A stretch of DNA of 32,383 nucleotides. It comes from Nodosilinea sp. WJT8-NPBG4. Lineage in GTDB: Bacteria > Cyanobacteriota > Cyanobacteriia > Phormidesmidales > Phormidesmidaceae. The notes under the pieces were generated by a model. That model worked only from the letters and a program-made list of their open reading frames with translations, did not search any database and had not been told where the DNA came from. Position numbers and translations under genes: made by a program. The stretch lies in NCBI GenBank assembly GCA_019359285.1, contig JAHHHQ010000011.1, forward strand, positions 1 to 32,383, written 5' to 3'. Of this stretch, positions 16,108-23,775 are shown in pieces. Positions within the stretch are counted from its first letter, which is position 1. The number at the start of each line of letters is the position of its first letter.

Positions 16108-16136
16108 TTGCCGAGATAACTGCTGACTGGCTAAAT
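16108..16136 (+). promoter_or_regulatory. Candidate sigma-70 promoter of groES
   Basis: TTGCCG (16108-16113), a 17-nt spacer and CTAAAT (16131-16136) make a housekeeping-type promoter. The -10 box abuts the CIRCE operator, so a bound HrcA repressor would block RNA polymerase. The boxes are matched by eye and are not strong. Confidence 0.5.
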
Positions 16137-16162
16137 TAGCACTCAGGATGCGGGAGTGCTAA
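16136..16162 (+). promoter_or_regulatory. CIRCE operator (HrcA binding site)
   Basis: TTAGCACTC (16136-16144), a 9-nt spacer and GAGTGCTAA (16154-16162) reproduce the CIRCE consensus exactly. HrcA binds this element and represses chaperonin genes; heat relieves it. It lies 50 bp before the groES start. Confidence 0.97.
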
Positions 16163-16212
16163 CGCGTCCTGTCGATTCAAACGTTCACCAAGCAAACCTT
16201 TGGAGGTACATT

Positions 16213-16524
16213 ATGGCCGCAGTCACCCTGAGTGTGTCTACTGTGAAGCCTCTGGGCGATCGCATTTTGGTCAAGGTCAGCGAAGCTGAAGAAAAAACTG
16301 CCGGCGGCATTTTGTTGCCCGACACCGCTAAGGAAAAGCCCCAGGTGGGTGAAGTGGTGCAGGTCGGCCCCGGCAAGCGCGATGACAACGGCTCGTTCCA
16401 GCCGGTAGAAGTCAAGGTCGGCGACAAGGTGCTCTATTCGAAGTACGCCGGTACCGATATCAAGCTCGGCACCGACGACTACGTGCTGCTGCGCGAGTCC
16501 GACATCCTGGCGGCCCTCGGCTAG
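16213..16524 (+). CDS. groES: Co-chaperonin GroES
   Basis: This 103-aa protein is a complete GroES, which caps the GroEL ring in an ATP-dependent cycle in the cytosol. The diagnostic [11 protein letters not shown] opening, the mobile loop [18 protein letters not shown] (about 28-45) and the closing [15 protein letters not shown] are all present. ATG 16213 is chosen because GGAGG lies at 16202-16206 and because cyanobacterial GroES proteins begin [17 protein letters not shown]; the frame extends upstream to 16156 without a ribosome site. It is controlled by the CIRCE operator and is followed after an unusually long repeat-filled gap by groEL. Confidence 0.98.
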   Translation: MAAVTLSVSTVKPLGDRILVKVSEAEEKTAGGILLPDTAKEKPQVGEVVQVGPGKRDDNGSFQPVEVKVGDKVLYSKYAGTDIKLGTDDYVLLRESDILAALG

Positions 16525-18503
<1,979 letters not shown>

Positions 18504-18508
18504 ACCCG

Positions 18509-18538
18509 CTCAAGCAGCCCGTATTCGGGCTGCTTGAG
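18509..18538 (+). terminator. First hairpin behind groEL
   Basis: CTCAAGCAGCCCG (18509-18521) and CGGGCTGCTTGAG (18526-18538) form a perfect 13-bp stem with a TATT loop, 5 bp after the stop. It has no U tract of its own, so it may mainly protect the mRNA 3' end, with the next hairpin doing the termination. Confidence 0.8.
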
Positions 18539-18542
18539 ATAA

Positions 18543-18582
18543 AAAACGAGTCCCGGCTATTCAATTAGTCGGGACTCGTTTT
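18543..18582 (+). terminator. Second hairpin, intrinsic terminator of groESL
   Basis: AAAACGAGTCCCG (18543-18555) pairs with CGGGACTCGTTTT (18570-18582). The stem continues inward through a G-U pair to CTA/TAG. The closing TTTT serves as the U tract; the matching A tract makes it work on both strands. Together with the hairpin before it, this forms a tandem terminator. Confidence 0.85.
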
Positions 18583-18949
18583 GATCGGGAGAAACTATGC
18601 TTGCCCAAGCTCGTTCAAACCTAAAATAAATTTGAGGTTTATTGATGTTGTGAACTGATCAATGCATACAAGGCATGGGCTAGAATCATCAGCTTTGCTT
18701 ATTCTGTCACCGGATAGATGTTTGCAGGATTGAGCAAATAGGCATAGAACGTAGAAGTTACAGGCTTTGATGAAGAATCTCTGTATTTTTTTTGACCTGT
18801 TGAGGATAGAGATTACTGACAGGCAGGCTATCTACAAAGCTATTTAAATGCTTGGCATTGTAATACTAAAGTGCAGCTTTTAAAAGAAAAACTTTTTCTG
18901 GAACACTTCGCCGTTTTAGGAGTCTTGGACAGTTAGCCATCAAGTCTAA
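18583..18949. other. AT-rich intergenic region upstream of the actin-like gene
   Basis: No gene is seen. The region holds an imperfect palindrome AAACCT ... AGGTTT (18617-18640, inner arms AAAT and ATTT), a good candidate operator. A short A/T hairpin (AGAAAAA 18885-18891, TTTTTCT 18893-18899) also lies here. I looked for the tandem direct repeats expected of a parC centromere and found no clear iterons. Confidence 0.5.
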
Positions 18950-19012
18950 AACCTGATCCCCGTCAAAGTCCTTAGGGTCTTTGACTTAGCTTTGCTGCGG
19001 GGGTATGAGGTT
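18950..19012 (+). promoter_or_regulatory. Nested inverted repeats in the leader of the actin-like gene
   Basis: Three pairs of arms are nested: AACCT (18950-18954) with AGGTT (19008-19012), CCCCG (18958-18962) with CGGGG (18998-19002), and GTCAAAG (18962-18968) with CTTTGAC (18979-18985). They end 38 bp before the start codon. This could fold as a leader RNA or act as a binding site for the ParR-like partner. Confidence 0.5.
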
Positions 19013-19050
19013 GGTGGTTTTTGTGATGCTCGATAAAGGGTTCAGAATCA

Positions 19051-20181
19051 ATGACCATGTCACAAGCTGCTTCTATACCGATGAACCAGACTTCGCCAGT
19101 GAGAACCACAGGCGATGCCGCAGCACCTAAGGAAAACATTGTGTCGTCCAAATCCATTCTCAGTGTTGATTTGGGGCGCACCTCTACAAAAACTTCTATC
19201 AGCCGCGATCCGAATGGTGTTGTCTTCATTCCGGCGAATGTCAAACATCTGTCGATAGAGCAAGTGCAGGGGGGCGCATTCGAAGCCCGTGCAACGGATC
19301 CTCTATCTGACATTTGGATGGTTTATCAGGGCAGCGGCTATGCCATGGGACAGCTAGCAGAAGATTTTGGCGCTAATTTAGGGGTCGGCCAATCTAAAGT
19401 CAACGATGCTTTAGTCAAGGTTTTGGCCTGTGTCGGTTACTTTCAAATGCGGGATGAGATTTCGGTAGTTCTGGGACTGCCTTATCATTCGCAAGATCAG
19501 TTTGAGCGCGAGAAAGAGCAGCTGATGAGCTTGCTGCTGGGGCCGCACGTGATGAGCTATCGGGGTGAACCGATTACCATCAACATCAACAAGGTTTGGG
19601 TCATGCCCGAAGGGTACGGCAGCATTCTATGGAATGAGGTGCAAGAGAAGAAAGACATCAACATTGACTTTACTAAGCTGCCCGTTGCAATCGTGGATAT
19701 TGGGCATCAAACCACAGACTGCATCATGGTCGATAACTTTAGATTTGCTCGTGGCGTCTCTCGAAGTGAGGCGTTTGCTATGAGCCAGTTTTATGAACAG
19801 GTGGCATCCCAAATTGAGGGGGCCGACAGCCAGTCTTTGGCGTTAATCGCTGCTGTCAATCAGCCTAAAGGGGAGCGCTTCTACCGTCCGCGGGGAGCCA
19901 ATCGGCCCACTAACTTAGACGACATTTTGCCTAACCTCAAAGAGAATTTTTCTCGGGAGATGTGTAACCGATTGTTGGCCTGGCTGCCGGAGCGGGTTAC
20001 AGATGTCATTCTCACGGGTGGCGGCGGCGAGTTCTTTTGGGAAGATATTCAGCGCTTGCTGAAAGAGGCCAAGATCAATGCCCACCTCGCTACGCCGAGC
20101 CGACAGGCTAACGCCCTAGGGCAGTATATTTATGGAGAAGCCCAGGTGGCAGGAGCCCGTGCGGCCCGTGCGGCGTCTTAG
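19051..20181 (+). CDS. ParM/StbA-like actin-family ATPase
   Basis: The 376-aa product has the actin-like ATPase signatures. Phosphate-1 is ILSVDLGRTSTKTSI (36-50), phosphate-2 is VAIVDIGHQTTDCIMV (212-227), and the adenosine motif is VILTGGGGEFFW (319-330). The ParM-type central region SVVLGLPYHSQDQF resembles plasmid ParM and Alp proteins more than MreB or FtsA. ParM polymerises with ATP and pushes DNA apart when capped by ParR on the parC site. The first 33 residues are an unstructured Ser/Thr/Ala leader. ATG 19051 or 19057 could be used. A ParR-like gene follows 152 bp later, and the leader is structured. No replication gene is present, so this looks chromosomal. Confidence 0.85.
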   Translation: MTMSQAASIPMNQTSPVRTTGDAAAPKENIVSSKSILSVDLGRTSTKTSISRDPNGVVFIPANVKHLSIEQVQGGAFEARATDPLSDIWMVYQGSGYAMGQLAEDFGANLGVGQSKVNDALVKVLACVGYFQMRDEISVVLGLPYHSQDQFEREKEQLMSLLLGPHVMSYRGEPITININKVWVMPEGYGSILWNEVQEKKDINIDFTKLPVAIVDIGHQTTDCIMVDNFRFARGVSRSEAFAMSQFYEQVASQIEGADSQSLALIAAVNQPKGERFYRPRGANRPTNLDDILPNLKENFSREMCNRLLAWLPERVTDVILTGGGGEFFWEDIQRLLKEAKINAHLATPSRQANALGQYIYGEAQVAGARAARAAS

Positions 20182-20333
20182 GCTTTTTGATTTGGGCGTT
20201 AGCCATGCCTAGTCTCTTCTCAATCGAATGTTGATTTGCTTGCTGGAATGAATGTTTTAGGAAAGCAAACTCTGCCATCGATTGGGAAGAGATTTTGACC
20301 AGTGGGTGGCACCATGGTTTCAGGATGAGAATG

Positions 20334-20786
20334 ATGGTATTGAAGTGGTTACGCCAGACGAAGAAGTTGGTGTTTTTTCGCCAAAGTGAGCTTGATCAAC
20401 ATCTATTAGCGGCTGTAAAGGCTGAGCTAGATAGACAGCCAGGCTTGAGTTTTAGCGGCCTTTGTAAAGAAGCTCTCCACCAGCTTTTGCTGAGTAATCA
20501 CTCTTACCCTAGTCAACCATCAACAGACAAACGCATCGAGAGCCTTGAGGCCCAGCTGCTCAGTGTAGAGCAGCGTTTTTTTGCCCAAGAGAAAAATCGG
20601 TTAGAGCGGTTGGAAGCCCAACTGGCGCAGTTGTCTCTTCAGGTGGTTCATCTGGCGGGCTCTGGTTCTGCTGTCCCAAGTTTTCCCCAGCTAGTCTCAG
20701 ACGATGTGCACTACGCAGAAGAAGTTGAAGAGGTACCTGAAGATCCCGTTCTGGCTCGCCTGAGCGGCTTAATTGATGATTTTTAG
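20334..20786 (+). CDS. ParR-like adaptor (ribbon-helix-helix plus coiled coil), candidate
   Basis: The 150-aa product begins VLKWLRQTKKLVFFRQSELDQHLLAAVKAE, and LSFSGLCKEALHQLLL follows. This fits a ribbon-helix-helix DNA-binding fold (one strand and two helices), as in ParR. Next come about 40 residues of coiled coil (IESLEAQLLSVEQRFF ... RLERLEAQLAQLSLQ) and an acidic tail (DDVHYAEEVEEVPEDP) ending LARLSGLIDDF. An acidic C-terminus with a hydrophobic end is what caps ParM filaments in plasmid systems. I chose ATG 20334, with AGGA 8 nt upstream; ATG 20325 and TTG 20295 are longer options. Position right behind the ParM-like gene is the main support; the sequence alone would not prove ParR. 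Confidence 0.65.
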   Translation: MVLKWLRQTKKLVFFRQSELDQHLLAAVKAELDRQPGLSFSGLCKEALHQLLLSNHSYPSQPSTDKRIESLEAQLLSVEQRFFAQEKNRLERLEAQLAQLSLQVVHLAGSGSAVPSFPQLVSDDVHYAEEVEEVPEDPVLARLSGLIDDF

Positions 20787-20878
20787 AAGGTGAAAAAGAG
20801 TTGACCTGACGGCGATCGCTAAGAGGGCAAACCTGGGTAAAGCCCTTGGGCTGCTAGGGTTTGTCGTACATTGCGATG

Positions 20879-21286
20879 TTAGTTGTTGGGAGCCGACTTG
20901 AGGGTAGTGAAAGCACGGGCTTTGAGAAACCCGATCAGGGTATCAAGTTGCTCATAGAGGTCTAGTTCTGCTGTTTCGGCAGGGGTGAGGGTGGCCTCGC
21001 GATTCTTTTGCAGCAGCGCTTGCAAGCGGCTTTGCGATGCCTCAGAGACTTTGAAGCCGATAATCTGCTCTGAGGTGGGCTGGCTGATGAGGAAATCGAG
21101 GATTTCTTGGTAGATAGCAAAGGTGGCAAGCGAGGGAGAGGCGGCGGAGCTTTGGTCTGGGGTAGGTTGGCCGAGCAGAGTAGTAGCGATGAGCCGAGTG
21201 AAAAGGTCAGAAAACTGGCTTTGAAAGGGGGCTAGCTGCTGAGCCAAGTCGTCAGGGATGTCGATAGTGATTTGCGCCATGCTCAA
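20879..21286 (-). CDS. Unknown protein, third gene of the hicBA operon (antitoxin-like)
   Basis: The 135-aa product starts MSMAQITIDIPDDLAQQLAP, a strand-helix opening typical of antitoxins with a ribbon-helix-helix or related fold. Its second half contains SRLQALLQKNREATLTPAET and AELDLYEQLDTLIGFLKARA. That half matches a recurrent cyanobacterial family with an LLxKNREGxLTxxExAELDxYE motif, often found beside toxin genes. No toxin partner of its own follows. It starts 5 bp after the hicA stop, so it belongs to the same transcript. Function is unknown; an antitoxin role is inferred from family habit. ATG 21280 (MAQITID) is an equally good start. Confidence 0.65.
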   Translation of the reverse strand: MSMAQITIDIPDDLAQQLAPFQSQFSDLFTRLIATTLLGQPTPDQSSAASPSLATFAIYQEILDFLISQPTSEQIIGFKVSEASQSRLQALLQKNREATLTPAETAELDLYEQLDTLIGFLKARAFTTLKSAPNN

Positions 21287-21291
21287 AACTG

Positions 21292-21504
21292 TTATAGGTC
21301 TTGGGTAGTCAGCCCTGTTTTTTTGGCGATACGAGCCAGCATTTTGGAGCCAATTTCATCGCTATCCCGAAAGGCAAAGACGTAATCGTTCCAGCCTTCT
21401 CGTTCAAGAATTTTGTGCGAGCCGGTTTGGCGCTTTACTCGCCAGCCAACTTTCTCTAGTGCCGCCAGCACTTTCTTTGCTTTGGTTGATGACCACTGAC
21501 TCAT
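21292..21504 (-). CDS. hicA: HicA-family toxin (mRNA interferase)
   Basis: The 70-aa product has the YcfA/HicA double-stranded-RNA-binding-like fold. It opens WSSTKAKKVLAALEKVGWRV, has the key histidine in RQTGSHKILER (His29), and ends in a helix KMLARIAKKTGLT. HicA toxins cleave mRNA and tmRNA independently of translation, and His is needed for activity. The histidine is present, so the toxin looks intact. It lies 12 bp behind hicB in the same operon, the antitoxin-first order seen in many systems. The usual HicA length is 58-85 aa. Confidence 0.9.
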   Translation of the reverse strand: MSQWSSTKAKKVLAALEKVGWRVKRQTGSHKILEREGWNDYVFAFRDSDEIGSKMLARIAKKTGLTTQDL

Positions 21505-21516
21505 GACGCGAAGGCT

Positions 21517-21741
21517 CTATGCTGCGACAAAGGTGAGGCTGACTAAGCCCAAGTCAATTTCACCATGTTCTAGCTTGTCGGCAATCACGCGCAGGGCTAG
21601 AGCTTTGACATGGGCGACGGCCTGTTGCTGGTTAGCAGCATAGACCAGAGCACCAGGAATCTCTAGAATTTCGGCAATCCAGCGACCGTCTTCTTCTTGC
21701 TCGGTTTCGATGGTGAAGTTGGTAGAAATCTGGTTACTCAT
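21517..21741 (-). CDS. hicB: HicB-family antitoxin, short form
   Basis: The 74-aa product has the partial RNase-H-like HicB fold: FTIETEQEEDGRWIAEILEIPG (about 9-30) followed by ALVYAANQQQAVAHVKALALR. HicB binds and blocks HicA. This short version ends after the core domain and lacks the C-terminal ribbon-helix-helix or HTH that lets longer HicB proteins repress the operon. Regulation must therefore come from elsewhere, perhaps from the third gene, whose start looks like a DNA-binding strand-helix. The start ATG 21741 follows GAGGTGATTCC on the minus strand, a usable ribosome site. Confidence 0.85.
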   Translation of the reverse strand: MSNQISTNFTIETEQEEDGRWIAEILEIPGALVYAANQQQAVAHVKALALRVIADKLEHGEIDLGLVSLTFVAA

Positions 21742-21813
21742 GGCGAAGGAATCACCTCAGAGGTTGATTGCACCATTATAGGTTGGGGCAGCAGCGGGTC
21801 TAAAGAATTCAAA

Positions 21814-21844
21814 GCACCCCGGTTTCATCAAGAGGCCGGGGTGC
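21814..21844 (-). terminator. Terminator of the minus-strand 120-aa gene
   Basis: GCACCCCGG (21814-21822) pairs with CCGGGGTGC (21836-21844). Read on the minus strand, the hairpin is followed by TTTGAATTCTTT. It lies 35 bp past the stop of the minus-strand gene ending at 21880. Confidence 0.75.
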
Positions 21845-21879
21845 CTTGGGTCGTAAGCTTAAAGCGTGAGTGCCAGTCG

Positions 21880-22242
21880 TTAAGCTGCCGTGCGGCGACG
21901 GGGACGCTTGCGCTCAGACTTTTTCTTATAGCCGACCGATTGGGCTTCGTGGCTGTCAGGCCCATACAGACCCCGCACTGATTCTTTCATGGCCATAACG
22001 CTGTTGTGGAATTCCCACTCGGCTTGGCGGGCTTCGTCGGCAGCCGCTTTGGCCATGGCAGCCAGTTCGGTTTCTTTTTGCTGTTTGGCTTGCATGGTGG
22101 CCAGGTTGGCTTGCAGTGTCTCGGCGGAAGCTTCTGGGCGGCGGGCGGTGTAGTCTCTTACGATGCGAAAGCCTTCATAGGATTCGATGTCTTGAAGAAT
22201 AATACGGGTCTGGAGGCGGCGAGTTACATCAATAGTAGCCAT
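21880..22242 (-). CDS. Unknown helical protein with basic tail (120 aa)
   Basis: From ATG 22242 (GAGGA about 12 nt upstream) the product starts MATIDVTRRLQTRIILQDI and continues ESYEGFRIVRDYTARRPEAS. A long Ala/Gln/Lys-rich helix follows (LATMQAKQQKETELAAMAKA ... AAADEARQAEWEFHNSVMA), then a Lys/Arg-rich tail (KKKSERKRPRRR). The tail could bind nucleic acid or membranes. I do not recognise a characterised family. It has its own terminator and is transcribed on the same strand as hicBA but as a separate unit. Confidence 0.65.
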   Translation of the reverse strand: MATIDVTRRLQTRIILQDIESYEGFRIVRDYTARRPEASAETLQANLATMQAKQQKETELAAMAKAAADEARQAEWEFHNSVMAMKESVRGLYGPDSHEAQSVGYKKKSERKRPRRRTAA

Positions 22243-22374
22243 AGGATAAATCCTCAAATAGGGTAAAAGTTTGACCTTGGTTGACGTAGCAATGACAGGG
22301 CAGAATTTTCAGGAGATGGGCGTACAGCGTTGAGGCAATCGCCTCTGCATCAGTTGGGGCGGTGTTTTGCGTAA

Positions 22375-22462
22375 ATTAATGCTGCCCTTGGGGGTTAAAC
22401 GCGCATCGCCGCAGCGGAAGCCGCAGCCAAACATCGGCCAAATGGCCGAGAGCAGCATTAAT
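22375..22462. repeat. 88-bp structured inverted-repeat element
   Basis: ATTAATGCTGC (22375-22385) and GCAGCATTAAT (22452-22462) are perfect 11-bp inverted repeats. They enclose 66 bp with two further hairpins, one built on CCGCAGCGG and one on CGGCC-AAAT-GGCCG. It resembles a small MITE or a folded RNA. A nearby short hairpin (GAGGC-AATC-GCCTC) lies at about 22333-22346. Confidence 0.6.
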
Positions 22463-22478
22463 GCAGCGCTAAAAATCC

Positions 22479-22700
22479 TTAGCTGGTCTGCGACAACGCT
22501 TTAGTTTGAGCTGCAATGGCAAACTGCAAGGTCACATTAACCAGTTGGAGGTTGCAACTGGCGATCTGAGGGCGCAGATTGCTAAGCTGAACCCTCAGAT
22601 CACCGAGCTGAAAGGTCACATTGGCGATCTGACCCTGTAGATCGTTAAGCTGAGCCATCACATTGATGATCTGAGGCCTCAGATTGCTTTGCAACGCTAC
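22479..22700. repeat. 21-bp-periodic repeat, coiled-coil-like on both strands
   Basis: From about 22528 to 22700 the DNA repeats with a 21-bp period (seven codons), with units built on GATCTGAGGCCTCAGATTGC-like and AAGCTGAG-like blocks. Both strands read as heptad-patterned peptides. The minus strand is open for 71 codons from a TTG at 22694 (PQIINVMAQLNDLQGQIANV...). The plus strand gives HINQLEVATGDLRAQIAKL and is interrupted by one TAG at 22638. Neither has a ribosome site. It may be a small coiled-coil gene, a decayed one, or a non-coding repeat. Confidence 0.6.
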
Positions 22701-22748
22701 GCGATTTGCATGGCAACGCTGCGCGAACGCTAAGATTTGTCAAACAGT

Positions 22749-22804
22749 TACCGAGTACCTTTGCCTGTAGGCAAATTTTGGCCAACAACGGCAGGTACTC
22801 GGTA
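22749..22804. repeat. Perfect 12-bp inverted repeat with inner hairpin
   Basis: TACCGAGTACCT (22749-22760) pairs with AGGTACTCGGTA (22793-22804). Inside is a second hairpin TTGCC-TGTA-GGCAA (22761-22774). It ends 16 bp before the 3' end of the minus-strand 101-aa gene, so it could stop that transcript. No long U tract is present; a dispersed element is equally possible. Confidence 0.7.
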
Positions 22805-22820
22805 GCTGCAAGGAAAAGGC

Positions 22821-23126
22821 TTACTCAATCAGTATGGTTTTGGTAAGAATGGCCATCCAGGTCTGGGGATCGCTAGGGTGCCCTGGCTCGCTGCCGTTGG
22901 GTGGCACGGGGATGGGGTCGCTCCAGTCGTTGGCGCTGGCGTAGCCGAGGGAGTGGAGGATTTTGATGGTGCGATCGATGGCTGCCAAACTGCCGTAGAG
23001 CAGGTGGCGCACTTTCTCGGGTGTTAGAGACTGAGCCCCTTTGTTTTTGGCCCCAGAGTTGGGTGGCAGTGGCAGGGAGCCGGGTTCTGAGTTATCGCTG
23101 GCGTCTGGTTCGAGATATTCAAACAT
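22821..23126 (-). CDS. Unknown cyanobacterial small protein (101 aa)
   Basis: From ATG 23126 (MFEYLEPDASDNSEPGSLPL) the product has a Pro/Ser-rich start. Its conserved-looking core TPEKVRHLLYGSLAAIDRTI and KILHSLGYASANDWSDPIPV is followed by a closing TWMAILTKTILIE. I recall a recurrent cyanobacterial family with this Y-GSLxAIDxTIKxLHxLxYAxxNDWS...MAILTK pattern, of unknown function and often in repeat-rich regions. This copy has an extra Pro/Gly insert (VPPNGSEPGHPSDPQ) before the last strand. The frame extends further upstream, but that part is not protein-like. AGGA lies about 11 nt before the start. A decayed second copy of its 5' end lies 600 bp to the right. Confidence 0.7.
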   Translation of the reverse strand: MFEYLEPDASDNSEPGSLPLPPNSGAKNKGAQSLTPEKVRHLLYGSLAAIDRTIKILHSLGYASANDWSDPIPVPPNGSEPGHPSDPQTWMAILTKTILIE

Positions 23127-23209
23127 CGGTTCTGTTTCCTTTTTTGGTTGCAGTGAGCAAGCCCTGCCCCCCGCAAGGGGTGGAAGGGTGAGGAAAACAG
23201 AACGCGAAA

Positions 23210-23335
23210 ACCCTAGCCACCCGCAGTTGAAGTGCAAACTGGAGTGACTAGGGTACGATCTCCCTAGCCTCGCAACCTGCCTAAGAGATTTGCGGGGTTA
23301 GCTGTCGGTTGGTGCTCGTAACACCTTCCGGCAGC
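23210..23335 (+). ncRNA. Candidate structured RNA: three tandem hairpins
   Basis: Three stems lie end to end. A: ACCCTAGCCAC (23210-23220) with GTGACTAGGGT (23244-23254), one mismatch, and an inner CAGTT/AACTG stem. B: CTAGCCTCGCAA (23264-23275) with TTGCGGGGTTAG (23290-23301), 12 pairs including two G-U. C: GCTGTCGG (23301-23308) with CCGGCAGC (23328-23335), with an inner GGTG/CACC stem separated by a TT/TT internal loop. The wobbles in B and C fit a plus-strand RNA; the mismatch in A is a wobble only on the minus strand. It does not match tRNA, tmRNA, RNase P or SRP RNA by eye. It lies upstream of the minus-strand 101-aa gene and could alternatively be its leader DNA. Confidence 0.45.
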
Positions 23336-23496
23336 GCCAAAGTTTTCGAGTTCTGTGTAGCAACCGCTCTGGTCGAACGGCTTAGTGGATGAGTGTACTG
23401 GTACAAAAGCAACCCGTCAACCGTGGAGGAGAGCAGCTCGATAAAGAGAAGTTGAAAAGATTGCGGTCTGCAACAAAGGGGTGGCTATACTCAATT

Positions 23497-23607
23497 TTTC
23501 TACCTAATCACCTTACTTAGGCTGATCTACTTCCACCTAATCATCCCCTTAGGGGTGTTGGGCAGTCAGATTTCCACCTAATTCGCTATATAGGGACATT
23601 GGGCGGA
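23497..23607. repeat. Three degenerate direct repeats (CCACCTAAT type)
   Basis: TTTCTACCTAATCACC, CTTCCACCTAATCATCC and TTTCCACCTAATTCGC begin at about 23497, 23530 and 23571. Each is followed by a GG-rich segment (TTAGGCTG, TTAGGGGTGTTGGGC, TATAGGGACATTGGGC), so each unit is itself a weak CCTAA...TTAGG palindrome. Copies are 33 and 41 bp apart. No gene overlaps them. Confidence 0.6.
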
Positions 23608-23700
23608 AATTTTCCTCCAACAACAAGTTAGACCGCTTAGGTTCAGGGGCATCTTTGCAGAATAAGGGCATTAGGTCGCCAAGCATTCTCCTAATGACCC

Positions 23701-23775
23701 CATTTACGTGGCAGTGGCAGGGACTCGGTCCCTAGGTGAGTTTCTTGGTTATCGCTGGCATCTGGTTTAGAGCTA
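23701..23775 (-). pseudogene. Decayed 5' fragment of the 101-aa gene family
   Basis: GTGGCAGTGGCAGGGA is identical at 23063-23078 and 23708-23723. GTTATCGCTGGCRTCTGGTT matches in 19 of 20 positions at 23091-23110 and 23748-23767. On the minus strand the fragment reads PDASDN and ESLPLP like the intact gene, but with an upstream stop and no continuation. A 9-10-bp insertion separates the two matching blocks. It is a partial, degenerate duplicate. Confidence 0.7.

Noticed and set aside
23341..23400. Possible tRNA T-arm (GGTCGAAC) near the structured region
   Set aside because: No acceptor stem, D-arm or anticodon arm at the right spacing on either strand.
23497..23607. CRISPR array
   Set aside because: Only three degenerate repeats with uneven spacing, no cas genes, and the repeats differ too much.
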